The notes below the pieces were generated by a model. The model was not told the DNA's origin. It ran no database searches and saw nothing but the letters and a program-made list of their open reading frames with translations. A stretch of DNA of 38,030 nucleotides from CAZVLE01 sp964627855 (lineage in GTDB: Bacteria > Bacillota > Dethiobacteria > DTU022). Positions 8,405 through 16,794 of the stretch are shown piece after piece. Position numbers and translations under genes: made by a program. Location of the stretch: positions 1 through 38,030 of the forward strand of contig CAZVLE010000027.1 in NCBI GenBank assembly GCA_964627855.1, written 5' to 3'. Every line of letters starts with the position of its first letter. Within the stretch, counting starts at the first letter, position 1.

Positions 8405-9871
8405 GTGATTGGTATTTGTTCCTATGCAGGTTATGTACCCAGATACCGCCTGAACCGGATGACTATTGTCGCCGCCATGGGCTGGCTTAACCCGGCCATT
8501 CTCATGAATGCTGCCGGAGAAAAGGCGGTGGCCAACTACGACGAAGATGCCATCACGATGGCCGTTTCTGCGGGAACCAGGTGTCTGAGCAGTTTTAACC
8601 CGGCAGAAATTGATGCTCTTTATTTCGCTACTACAACTGCACCATTTAAGGAGAGGCAAAATGCCAACATTGTTGCCGGAGCGCTGGCGGCCGGTGAAGA
8701 TATCAGAACCGCCGATTTTTCCGGATCAGTAAAATCAGGAACTTCGGCGCTCTTGTCCGCCCTTGAATATGTCGGCGCCGGCAGCGGGCATAAAGCCCTG
8801 GCCTGTGCTGCCGATTGCCGTCTCGGAAAGGTCGGCTCGGTTCAGGAAATGGTGTTTGCTGACAGCGGAGCAGCTATTTTGGTCGGGGACAAAGATGTTA
8901 TTGCCAACTATATTGGCTCTTATTCGACAGCCTGTGATTTTGTCGATCACTTGCGCGGCGCAAATTCTAAATATGACCGGCAATGGGAAGAGCGCTGGAT
9001 CCGTGACCTAGGTTATGAAAAACTTATACCTGAAGCAATAGAGGGTATCTGTAAAAAATATGATCTGGAAATCTCCGCGCTAAGTAAAGTAATCTACCCC
9101 TGCTATTATGGAGGGGCTCGCAAGAAAATCAACCGTGCGCTCGGTTTGGATTTCAGCCAGGTCCAGGATGACCTGATGATGGATGCCGGTGACAGTGGGT
9201 CGGCGCATCCCCTGTTAATGCTGGCCAGGGCTCTGGAAGATGCCGCTCCCGGTGATAAACTGCTTTTGGTCAGTTATGGCAATGGTTGTGATGCTATCCT
9301 CTTCGAGGTAACCGAGGCCATAGCCGGCTTTGCAGACAGGAAAAGAGTCAGCGATTCACTAAAAAACAGCCAGGAATTCGACAATTTCTACAAGTACCTG
9401 GCCTGGCGCGATATGCTGCCCGTAGAACTGGGTATGCGTGGTGAAGAAGAGCGTCTGACCCGCTGGTCGCTGGTTTGGCGAAACCGTAAAGCGCTTCTGA
9501 GCCTGCAGGGTTCTCGCTGCCTGGAATGCGGTACTCAGCAATATCCACCACAGCGAATCTGTATCAACCCTGATTGCGGCGCAATAGACCGCATGGAAGA
9601 TGTAGTTCTCTCTGGTAAGGGAGGCAAAATTGTCAGCTTCACATCGGATATGCTCGCCGCAACGCTTAATCCACCGGCTATTTACGGCAATATTGATTTT
9701 AAAGGCGGTGGCCGCTTGATGATGGATTTCACCGACTGTGCCCTTGAGGACCTGAAGGTGGGAATGCCGGTGCATTTTTCTTTCAGGGTAAAATATACTG
9801 ACACAAAAAGGGATGACACTTTTTACTTCTGGAAAGCGATTCCATCAGGGGAGGCGATTGAAAATGCCTAG
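8405..9871 (+). CDS. HMG-CoA-synthase-like protein fused to a DUF35 Zn-ribbon/OB domain
   Basis: This 488-residue fusion has residues 1 to about 305 as a thiolase-fold domain of the HMG-CoA synthase/KAS III type (MIGICSYAGYVPRYRLNR; AGDSGSAHPLLM near 261-272). Residues about 325-485 carry a DUF35 module with a zinc ribbon, Cys372-x2-Cys375-x10-Cys386-x4-Cys391, then an OB fold. By eye the catalytic Cys of HMG-CoA synthases falls on Val109 (SGSVKSGTSALL), and the conserved Glu and His positions also look replaced (FATTTAP; VIYPCYYGG). The start is GTG at 8405, 11 bases after AAAGGAG; an earlier GTG at 8393 overlaps that site. It overlaps the following thiolase gene by 8 bases, so the two products probably act together. 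The reaction is unknown. Confidence 0.8.
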   Translation: MIGICSYAGYVPRYRLNRMTIVAAMGWLNPAILMNAAGEKAVANYDEDAITMAVSAGTRCLSSFNPAEIDALYFATTTAPFKERQNANIVAGALAAGEDIRTADFSGSVKSGTSALLSALEYVGAGSGHKALACAADCRLGKVGSVQEMVFADSGAAILVGDKDVIANYIGSYSTACDFVDHLRGANSKYDRQWEERWIRDLGYEKLIPEAIEGICKKYDLEISALSKVIYPCYYGGARKKINRALGLDFSQVQDDLMMDAGDSGSAHPLLMLARALEDAAPGDKLLLVSYGNGCDAILFEVTEAIAGFADRKRVSDSLKNSQEFDNFYKYLAWRDMLPVELGMRGEEERLTRWSLVWRNRKALLSLQGSRCLECGTQQYPPQRICINPDCGAIDRMEDVVLSGKGGKIVSFTSDMLAATLNPPAIYGNIDFKGGGRLMMDFTDCALEDLKVGMPVHFSFRVKYTDTKRDDTFYFWKAIPSGEAIENA

Positions 9872-11069
9872 TGGCATCAGGAACAAAGTGGCAATTTTAG
9901 GGATGGGCTGCTCGGTTTTTGGCGAGCGCTGGGAGGATGATTCAAGTGACCTGCTTCTCGAAGCCTTCCTTGAATGCCTTGAAGATGCGGGATTAGAAAA
10001 AAAGGATATCCAGGCGGCCTGGATCGGTAATCACATTGACGAAGTAAGCATCGGTAAGGGCGGATGTTACCTGGCCAATGCTCTGCACCTGCCCTATATA
10101 CCGGTTACCCGGGTGGAAAACTTTTGCGCATCGGGGACGGAAGCTTTCAGGGGAGCCTGTTATGCCGTGGCCTCGGGAGCTTATGACATTGTGCTGGCAG
10201 CCGGAGTTGAGAAACTAAAAGATATTGGCTATGGAGGTTTGCCCGATTCACCTATTTTTGGTCAGCTGGCAAGGTTGATAAACCCCAATGCCACTGCACC
10301 CGGTATGTTTGCCCAGCTGGCTACGGCCTATGAAAAACGCCACAATATTCCCATGGATAAAATAAAAAAAGCGATCACCCACATTTCCTGGAAAAGTCAC
10401 CAGAACGGGGCCAAAAACCCCAAAGCGCACCTGCGGAAAGAAGTTTCGGAATCGCAGATTTGCGACTCTCCCTTCGTTGCTTACCCTCTAGGCTTGTTTG
10501 ACTGTTGCGGAGTCAGCGACGGTTCAGCGATGGCCATTGTAACAACGCCGGAGATTGCCGCCAAGCTTAAACCAAATCAAAACCTGGTGACCGTAAAGGC
10601 TTTGCAAATCTCGGTCAGCTCCGGAGAAGAATTAATCCATAACCAGTGGGACGGCAGTGGACTGGTTACGACCAGGCACGCGGCGGAGAAGGCCTATGAA
10701 GAGGCCGGTATCAAAAATCCGCGCGAAGAGATTGATATGATTGAAGTGCATGACTGCTTTTCAATTACCGAGATGGTAACTATGGAGGACCTGATGATTT
10801 CACCGCCCGGGCAGGCCCCGGATGACATATTAAACGGCTTTTATGATCTTGACGGTCAGGTAGCCTGTCAACCTGACGGCGGACTGAAATGCTTTGGACA
10901 CCCGATAGGCGCGTCCGGCCTGCGTATGCTCTATGAGATGTACAGCCAGCTCTTACAGCGCTGGCCCGAAGATCGCCTGGTTAAAGCACCAAGAATAGGT
11001 CTTACCCATAATCTCGGGGGTGTACCATCACAAAATGTATGCAGTATCTGCATAGTCGGATTAGAATAG
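9864..11069 (+). CDS. SCP-x-type thiolase
   Basis: This 401-residue thiolase-superfamily enzyme of the lipid-transfer/SCP-x group has the nucleophilic Cys88 in VENFCASGTEA, His296 in EVHDCFSITE, His346 in CFGHPIGASG, and a THNLGG loop at 381-386. The second Cys of classical thiolases is not in a CxG context at the C-terminus, as is usual for SCP-x relatives. The frame stays open upstream, but GGGGAGG (9848-9854) points to ATG 9864, inside the end of the preceding gene. Such enzymes often need a separate DUF35 protein, and here one is supplied by the overlapping upstream fusion. It likely cleaves the 3-ketoacyl-CoA made by the SDR, releasing acetyl-CoA or another acyl-CoA. Confidence 0.83.
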   Translation: MPSGIRNKVAILGMGCSVFGERWEDDSSDLLLEAFLECLEDAGLEKKDIQAAWIGNHIDEVSIGKGGCYLANALHLPYIPVTRVENFCASGTEAFRGACYAVASGAYDIVLAAGVEKLKDIGYGGLPDSPIFGQLARLINPNATAPGMFAQLATAYEKRHNIPMDKIKKAITHISWKSHQNGAKNPKAHLRKEVSESQICDSPFVAYPLGLFDCCGVSDGSAMAIVTTPEIAAKLKPNQNLVTVKALQISVSSGEELIHNQWDGSGLVTTRHAAEKAYEEAGIKNPREEIDMIEVHDCFSITEMVTMEDLMISPPGQAPDDILNGFYDLDGQVACQPDGGLKCFGHPIGASGLRMLYEMYSQLLQRWPEDRLVKAPRIGLTHNLGGVPSQNVCSICIVGLE

Positions 11070-11073
11070 GGCG

Positions 11074-11868
11074 GTGGAAAAGGTGCGTGAATTTGAAGCC
11101 ATTGTTTATAAAAAAGAAAACGGTGTTGCTCTTATCAGACTGAACAGGCCGGAGATGATGAATGCCCTTGAAGCAGATCTGGCTCTTGAGCTGGTAGAAG
11201 CCGTGCGCGATGCAGGCGCCGATGATAATATCGGCGCCGTCGTGCTAACAGGTACAGGGAAGGTTTTTTCTTCCGGGGGCGATTTAAGCAAGTTGATGCA
11301 GGGTTTTGAGTTGATCGAAGGACGGCAGTGGTTGAAAGATGGTTACAAACAAATTCTGGAGCTGACCCGGATCAATAAACCTGTGCTGGCTGCAGTAAAC
11401 GGTTATGCAGTGGGAGCCGGTTTTTCCCTGGCTCTGATGTGCGACATGATTTATGCTGCCGAATCGGCCAAGTTCGGGATGGCCTTTATCAAGGTGGCAG
11501 CCGTTCCAGACTGCGGCGCCCTCTACTTTCTGCCGCGTCTGGTCGGTTTGCAAAAAGCAAAAGAACTCGTTTTCAGCGGTTCTAATATAACCGCTGCCGA
11601 GGCAGCCCGCATTGGTGTTGTTAATCATGTCTACCCGGAGGATGATTTGCTGCCTGAAGTGATGAAAACAGCCGAAAGCCTGGCCGAAGGTCCAGCCGTT
11701 GCCCTGGCCCAGGCCAAGGAAATCCTTAATGCCAGTGGAAACTTGAGTCTTGATGCGGTTATGGAACTGGAGATTTACGCTCAGAGCTTATGCTTTCAGA
11801 CAGAAGATCATCGCGAAGGGGTTATTGCCTTTTTAGAAAAGCGTAAACCTCTGTTTAAAGGAAAATAA
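11074..11868 (+). CDS. Enoyl-CoA hydratase/isomerase (crotonase family)
   Basis: This 264-residue crotonase-fold protein has both oxyanion-hole segments (SSGGDLSKL at about 67-74, NGYAVGAGFSLAL at 109-121). At the active-site acid positions it has VPDCGALYFLPRLVG: an Asp at 146 where classical hydratases have Glu164, and no obvious Glu144 equivalent. That pattern is more like PaaG-type isomerases than a standard hydratase, so double-bond isomerisation of an enoyl-CoA is a real alternative. The start is GTG 11074, 4 bases after the thiolase stop; a second GTG at 11083 is possible because the ribosome binding site is weak. A MaoC hydratase is already present, which also favours an isomerase or a second-ring or branch-handling role. 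Confidence 0.83.
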   Translation: MEKVREFEAIVYKKENGVALIRLNRPEMMNALEADLALELVEAVRDAGADDNIGAVVLTGTGKVFSSGGDLSKLMQGFELIEGRQWLKDGYKQILELTRINKPVLAAVNGYAVGAGFSLALMCDMIYAAESAKFGMAFIKVAAVPDCGALYFLPRLVGLQKAKELVFSGSNITAAEAARIGVVNHVYPEDDLLPEVMKTAESLAEGPAVALAQAKEILNASGNLSLDAVMELEIYAQSLCFQTEDHREGVIAFLEKRKPLFKGK

Positions 11869-12042
11869 TCAGATCAAGCCTGAAAGAATGATAAAGGGCT
11901 GCCTGCCTGAAGCGGAGAGGTGATGTTGGCAATAATACAATATCACTAATTATGCCTCGAGGTAGATAAGCCTTGGTTCAATAGGTCCGGGGTTATTACC
12001 TCTGGTCAACAGGTGTGAATAAACAGACAAGGGGTGGATTGT

Positions 12043-13644
12043 ATGGTCGATGCAGAAGACAAAGGAACCATCCGGCAGGATGACATTTATGATGTTATTG
12101 TTGTCGGCGCCGGTTTGGGTGGGCTTGCCGCAGCGCTTAAGTTAGCAAAAGAAGGAACAAGAGTCCTTCTCCTGGAGAGACATAATTTACCCGGTGGGTT
12201 TGCCACCAGTTTTGTACGGGGACGTTTTGAATTCGAGGTTTCACTGCACGAGCTGTCTGATATTGGCCCACCTGACAGGAAAGGGGCAGTGCGCCGCATT
12301 TTAGAAGATGAGTTGCTGCTGGATATCGACTTTTTGCCTGTTCCCGAAGCATACCACCTCATTCTGGAAGATGAAGGCATTAATCTCAGCCTGCCTTTCG
12401 GAGTCGATAACTTTATTGAAACTATTGCCGAACAGGTTCCCGGCTGCAGGGATGCGCTAACATCTTTCATGGCAGACTGCCGGCAAATATCACGCGCCCT
12501 CAGTTATCTCGGAACTGCTAAGGGCCCGCCGGACCTGGATCTGCTCAGCAATGAATATCCGGAATTTGTAGCTACTGCCGGTTATACGGTTGATGAAGTT
12601 GTCGAACGCTACAACCTGCCGCCAAAGGTGCGCCAGATGATTTATCCTTACTGGTGTTATATCGGTATACCTACCAACCGCCTCAGCTTTACCATCTTTG
12701 CCGTGATGCTCTACAGCTATCTCAGCAAAGGCGCCTACATACCCCGTTTGACCTCACACGGCCTGTCAACGGCGATGGAAATGCGCCTCCGGGAACTGGG
12801 GGCAAAAATATTATATAACACAAAAGTGGAAAAAGTATTGGTCGAGGGAGGCAGGGTGATCGGTGTAGAATCGGTGCAGGGTGAAAAATTCAAAGCGCCC
12901 TTTGTTATCACCAACCTTTCACCGCATCTGGTTTACGGTAAAATGATCAGTCCGCAAAGCACTGTTCCTGAAGGCGCTTTAAAAAGTACCGCTGCCCGCA
13001 GGCTTGGAACCAGTGCCCTCGTGGTTTACCTCGGACTTGATCGTTCGCCTGAAGAGCTGGGTCTGACCAGTTACAGTTATTTTATCGGGCCAAGCATGGA
13101 TACCGAAAAGGCCTATTCAGGTTTCTTCAACATCGAACCGCAGGATATGCAGGCGGTAATCTGTCTCAATAAAGCTAACCCCCATTGCTCTCCTCCCGGG
13201 ACAACGATTCTTTCCAGCACCACCCTGGTCGGTCCAGGCACATGGGATCAAGTTGCTCCCGGTGACTACTATGCCTTGAAAAGCAAAATTGCCGCCGGGG
13301 TAATTGAAAAAATGAGCCACTACCTTGGGGTTCAGCTATCAAAGCACATCGAAGAAGTAGAAGTTGCCACTCCTGAGACTTTTGCCCGTTATACAGGGGC
13401 CTACCGGGGAGTGATGTATGGTTACGAACAGGACCCCTGGGACTCTGTAATGGCCCGTTCAATGCATGCCCACAATGAAAGATTCATCAAAGGACTTGAA
13501 TTTGCCGGTGGATTTGCTACTATGGGCCACGGCTATGCCCCTTCACTAATTTCAGGCAGAATGGCTGCTACTACCGTGCTTCGCCAGTTGAAAAAATTGC
13601 ACTCCAATGAAATGCTCAAACAGGATAACGGGGGTGTTCAATAA
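12043..13644 (+). CDS. COG1233-type FAD-dependent oxidoreductase (phytoene-desaturase-like)
   Basis: This 533-residue flavoprotein has an N-terminal Rossmann motif VIVVGAGLGGLAA (18-30), the ribose-binding Glu45, and the PGGFATSF segment (50-57) typical of phytoene desaturase/carotenoid isomerase-like enzymes. A second FAD contact, AGGFATMGHGYAPSLISGRMAA, is at the C-terminus. No membrane segment or signal is evident. The open frame begins at GTG 12034, but AAGGGGTGG at 12029-12037 fits ATG 12043. Its stop codon overlaps the start of the reductase gene by one base (TAATG), so the two are translationally coupled and likely form an electron-transfer pair. A desaturation or enone reduction on a CoA-bound intermediate is plausible; the substrate is not known. 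Confidence 0.82.
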   Translation: MVDAEDKGTIRQDDIYDVIVVGAGLGGLAAALKLAKEGTRVLLLERHNLPGGFATSFVRGRFEFEVSLHELSDIGPPDRKGAVRRILEDELLLDIDFLPVPEAYHLILEDEGINLSLPFGVDNFIETIAEQVPGCRDALTSFMADCRQISRALSYLGTAKGPPDLDLLSNEYPEFVATAGYTVDEVVERYNLPPKVRQMIYPYWCYIGIPTNRLSFTIFAVMLYSYLSKGAYIPRLTSHGLSTAMEMRLRELGAKILYNTKVEKVLVEGGRVIGVESVQGEKFKAPFVITNLSPHLVYGKMISPQSTVPEGALKSTAARRLGTSALVVYLGLDRSPEELGLTSYSYFIGPSMDTEKAYSGFFNIEPQDMQAVICLNKANPHCSPPGTTILSSTTLVGPGTWDQVAPGDYYALKSKIAAGVIEKMSHYLGVQLSKHIEEVEVATPETFARYTGAYRGVMYGYEQDPWDSVMARSMHAHNERFIKGLEFAGGFATMGHGYAPSLISGRMAATTVLRQLKKLHSNEMLKQDNGGVQ

Positions 13645-14828
13645 TGCAAAAAAGATCTCTGGAAAAGGACATGGCCAAAATGTTTGCAGTTATTAGTGAG
13701 AGGGCTGAAAGGGTTGCCAGTGCCGAAGCGGTAATTGACAGGCATGACCCGGTTGTTAACCTGTCCAATAAACTGCACCCGCCGATCCTTCAGCTGCAAG
13801 TTGCTGCTGTACGGGAAGAAACTGCCCTGGCAAGAACTTATCGGCTGACAAGCTCTGTGTCAAAAGCACCCCTGCCTCCATTTAGAGCCGGTCAGTATAT
13901 ATCTGTCAGGGAAAGGGTTGATAAAGGAATAGTTAGCCGACCGTACAGTATTTCATCGGCGCCCCACCAGGCTGATTCGTTCTATGAGATAACGATCAGT
14001 CATAAAGCAGGCGGGTTTTTTAGCAAATATGCCCTGGCCAACTGGAAAGAAGGGACAACGATTACTGCCGAAGGGCCTTTTGGCAACTTTTACTATGAGC
14101 CGCTGCGCGATAAACGTAAAATCGTTGCACTGGCTGGAGGAAGTGGCATCACTCCCTTTCGCTCAATGATCCACGATGTTATTGCCGGGGATAAAGATCC
14201 GCACATTACCTTGATTTACGGCAGCAGTAACGAAAATGAAATAATCTTTCGCAATGAACTGGACCAGCTGGCCCGGGCGAACCCGCAAAAAATAAAAATC
14301 ATTCATGTGGTCAGTGATCCCTCGCCGAACTACAAGGGTCTTACCGGTCTAATCAGCATGGAAATGATCAGGAACGCGATCGATGAACCGGCCGATCACA
14401 GTTATTTTCTCTGCGGACCGGAAGCTATGTATAGATACTGTTTCGACGAACTGGCTACGTTGCAGATACCGCGGCGACTGATCAGGCAGGAGTTAAGTGG
14501 CAATTTTGAAGATGTTTTTAAGAGCAGTGATTATCCGGGGGAGAAAAGCGCCAGGGAAGTTTCGATCGACTACATCTTTAGAACTAAAGAAGGCAATTTA
14601 AAAGCTAACACTACAGAAACTATTCTGACCGCATTTGAACGGGCAGGTCTCGAACCGCAGGCGCACTGCCGTTCAGGTGAGTGTGGTTTCTGCCGCACCC
14701 TGCTCCTGTCGGGAGAAGTATACGTGCGAAAAGAAGCTGATCGCAGGAGAGCAGCGGACCATGAATATGGCTATATTCATCCCTGTTCAACCTATCCCCT
14801 AAGCGATCTCGATGTAGAGATCATTTAA
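13644..14828 (+). CDS. FNR-type NAD(P)H reductase with C-terminal [2Fe-2S] ferredoxin domain
   Basis: This 394-residue protein contains, in order, an N-terminal extension (1-45), an FAD-binding barrel with RPYSISS at 99-105, an NAD(P)-binding domain starting GGSGITP at 165-171 and ending near FLCGPEAMY, and a plant-type ferredoxin domain with Cys342-x4-Cys347-x2-Cys350-x30-Cys381. The layout is that of PaaE/KshB-type oxygenase reductases, but no oxygenase gene is nearby. The coupled upstream flavoprotein is the likely partner, either receiving electrons from NAD(P)H or passing them back. It is the last gene of the cluster; no clear terminator follows directly. Confidence 0.87.
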   Translation: MQKRSLEKDMAKMFAVISERAERVASAEAVIDRHDPVVNLSNKLHPPILQLQVAAVREETALARTYRLTSSVSKAPLPPFRAGQYISVRERVDKGIVSRPYSISSAPHQADSFYEITISHKAGGFFSKYALANWKEGTTITAEGPFGNFYYEPLRDKRKIVALAGGSGITPFRSMIHDVIAGDKDPHITLIYGSSNENEIIFRNELDQLARANPQKIKIIHVVSDPSPNYKGLTGLISMEMIRNAIDEPADHSYFLCGPEAMYRYCFDELATLQIPRRLIRQELSGNFEDVFKSSDYPGEKSAREVSIDYIFRTKEGNLKANTTETILTAFERAGLEPQAHCRSGECGFCRTLLLSGEVYVRKEADRRRAADHEYGYIHPCSTYPLSDLDVEII

Positions 14829-15277
14829 TTGATCCTATAAACAGACCATCATGAAGACTCAGCTTCACTGGCAGGCTTAGGAAAAGTTTAAGCTTTTAAG
14901 ATTAACACAACAGCTTAAGATTAAGAAATTAGCAGGACCATGGGGGACAGTTTGAGCGTTTCAAAGCGCACCTCTCAAATGGGGGATACCTCTGCAAGAG
15001 TTATAGCCCCATACTGCTGACGGAGACGCTAGAACTGTTCCTCTGGCTTGTGTAGATAAAAACCAAGTTCCAACAGACCTTCGGTTAACCCACAGGATCT
15101 AACTTCCCCGACCTTCCTAAAAGTCCATCAGAACTTGGTTTATAAGTAATAGCATCAGTAAGACTTGATGGCAAAGGGTTTTTAGACTAAGCGACCCCCG
15201 CTGCAAGTGCCAGTATGCCCCGGTCCTGACTATGTGAATCAGAATTGCTTTGCTTTTTCCTGAAGCCTTTAAGTATT
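14829..15277. other. 449-bp intergenic region between convergent operons, possibly structured
   Basis: No protein gene is convincing here. Several complementary segments stand out: ATGGGG (14940-14945) with CCCCAT (15007-15012); TTTGAG (14951-14956) with CTCAAA (14974-14979), enclosing GCGTT/AAGCGC (14956-14960, 14964-14969); and a perfect 11-bp pair AAACCAAGTTC (15060-15070) with GAACTTGGTTT (15131-15141). On the minus strand the last pair ends in TTTTT (15062-15058), so it could be the 3' end of a small RNA or a long-loop terminator for the tusA-yedE operon. It does not match tmRNA, SRP RNA, RNase P or a tRNA as far as I can read. Confidence 0.35.
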
Positions 15278-15499
15278 TCAGCCTTCCTTTTTGATGGTAA
15301 TGCGGTAACCATCATCTTCCGGTTGAATAGCGGCCACTTCCCAGCCCTGAGCTTTTGAGGCGCGGCTAACATTCTCCTTAGCTGTATCCGTATCGACCAT
15401 AATCACTAAAGAGCCTTCTTGTCCTTTTTTTATTTCATTTAAGGTCATGATGACCGGCTGGGGGCAGGAAAAACCCCTGGCATCGATAATATTACTCAT
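15278..15499 (-). CDS. TusA-family sulfur/selenium carrier protein
   Basis: This 73-residue single-domain TusA/SirA protein has DARGFSCPQPV at residues 6-16, with the conserved Cys-Pro pair whose Cys (residue 12) carries a persulfide or selenide in the family. Length is normal for a stand-alone TusA. It lacks the DsrE-like second domain of the ~190-residue YedF proteins. It lies 14 bases downstream of the yedE-type gene on the same strand with an AGGAGG site between, so the two form an operon. Probable role: accepting sulfur or selenium brought in by the membrane protein for cysteine, selenophosphate or thiolation pathways. Confidence 0.88.
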   Translation of the reverse strand: MSNIIDARGFSCPQPVIMTLNEIKKGQEGSLVIMVDTDTAKENVSRASKAQGWEVAAIQPEDDGYRITIKKEG

Positions 15500-15513
15500 A
15501 TTCTCAATTCCTC

Positions 15514-16596
15514 CTAAATTTTATCTCGCATCGTGAAACCGATCAGCAGACAGGCGATCAGTCCGATAACAAAGGCCACCATCCCTGCCGGGGTAACTCC
15601 TGCCGGTGAGCTGGCCAGTCCGAAATTGTGAGCAAAGGCTGCACCGGCAATCATACCAACCACAAATACTGCGGCGTCACCATCGCCTTCTCCGGACAGA
15701 AAAAGCTGACGACCGGGACAACCACCGGCCAGGGTAAAGGCAAGCCCCGCCAGGGCCATCCCGGCAAAGTTCCATAAGTGCATGGAGTGGGCGACAGGTT
15801 GGTCAATAAAGCCAGGGTTAAACTGATTGATGGCCAGGTTCGTAATAAAAGCGGCGACAGCCAGGCTGACGATTCCCAGGAATAGATGGTTTTGCTTGAA
15901 TAAAATCAGGTCGCGAATGGCGCCCATAGTGCAAAAGCGACTCTTCTGTGCCAGAAAGCCTATACCAAGACCTATAATAAGGGATACGATAAGTGGCGCA
16001 TGCATGGAGCCAGGACCTTCTACACTGTAAAAAAGCACCCCGCTTTGGGGTTCGCCGACAATTTGCGGATTAAGGAGCATTAAGACTAAAAAACCAACCA
16101 TAACTATGGGGAATATCCATCCCACAGATGTATATGTCTTATTGGCAGCACCTAAATTGTAGCCGCTTTTAAGAAACCTTGTCCCGATCCAGATTCCTGC
16201 AGCGAGGCCTAACAGCCCCAGGATGGCGTTCCAGTCACCTCCGGCAAGCCGCAGCAGGGCCCGCCACGGACAACCAAGGAAGATGAGGGCTCCAATCATG
16301 GCAAAAGCACCCAGGATGAATCTGACAATTGGTGCTGAGCCGAGCCGGGGCCTGAATTCCTTGAACAGGTATGCCGCTATAAAAGAGCCGAGCACAAAGC
16401 CGATGATTTCCGGGCGCATGTACTGCACCACAGCGGCCCTGTGTAAACCGAGCGCACCCGTAATATCGCGCACAAAGCAGGCCACGCAAATACCCATATT
16501 CGCGGGATTGCCCCATAGCTGCAACAAGGCGGCAAAAACACCTATGACAACCCCGACAATGATGATTCCCCATTTAGTTGCTAATAAATTTTTCAT
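15514..16596 (-). CDS. yedE: YedE/YeeE-type membrane transporter, selenium/sulfur-metabolism group
   Basis: This 360-residue protein has about ten hydrophobic helices in two YeeE/YedE repeats. Conserved cysteine-bearing motifs line the expected path: NMGICVACFVRD (about 33-44), FLGCPWRALLRLAGGD (about 106-121), KSRFCTMGAIRD (about 218-229) and AGGCPGRQL (about 290-298). The N-terminal stretch through VQYMRPEIIGFVLG is characteristic of the YedE subgroup found beside selenium genes. Structural work on YeeE shows thiosulfate passing along such cysteines, and selenium compounds are the usual proposal for YedE. The AAAAGGGG site is 14 bases upstream. The divergent LysR gene and downstream tusA complete a known type of cluster. 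Confidence 0.87.
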   Translation of the reverse strand: MKNLLATKWGIIIVGVVIGVFAALLQLWGNPANMGICVACFVRDITGALGLHRAAVVQYMRPEIIGFVLGSFIAAYLFKEFRPRLGSAPIVRFILGAFAMIGALIFLGCPWRALLRLAGGDWNAILGLLGLAAGIWIGTRFLKSGYNLGAANKTYTSVGWIFPIVMVGFLVLMLLNPQIVGEPQSGVLFYSVEGPGSMHAPLIVSLIIGLGIGFLAQKSRFCTMGAIRDLILFKQNHLFLGIVSLAVAAFITNLAINQFNPGFIDQPVAHSMHLWNFAGMALAGLAFTLAGGCPGRQLFLSGEGDGDAAVFVVGMIAGAAFAHNFGLASSPAGVTPAGMVAFVIGLIACLLIGFTMRDKI

Positions 16597-16632
16597 CTTC
16601 TGTAAAATTACCCCTTTTCTTTATTGAAATGT

Positions 16633-16672
16633 AGTATACTAGAACCACTCTTAAATTTTATTACTGTACAGT
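16633..16672 (-). promoter_or_regulatory. yedE promoter region with a palindromic candidate LysR site
   Basis: A -10 box TATACT on the minus strand (16638-16633) lies about 37 bases before the yedE start; no consensus -35 is seen. About 25 bases further upstream is the perfect palindrome ACTGTACAGT (16663-16672), flanked by AATTTTA and TAAAATT. A dyad near -40 and a weak -35 are what LysR-type activation usually shows, and the LysR gene is divergent. The regulatory link is inference. Confidence 0.45.
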
Positions 16673-16794
16673 TTAAAATTGAAATAGATTATATTTATTA
16701 GAACGAATGTCTCTATTACAAAAGTAAATAATATAATAGCCGGCGCCAATTATTTACCTTTTGTCTCAGGCATATGCAGCTAAGGGTGATAAAA

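Noticed and set aside
14829..15277. 6S RNA, tmRNA, SRP RNA or selenocysteine tRNA
   Set aside because: None of the conserved sequence marks of these RNAs (such as a tmRNA tRNA-like end or a GGAA-tetraloop SRP hairpin) could be found on either strand; only an unassigned structured region is claimed.
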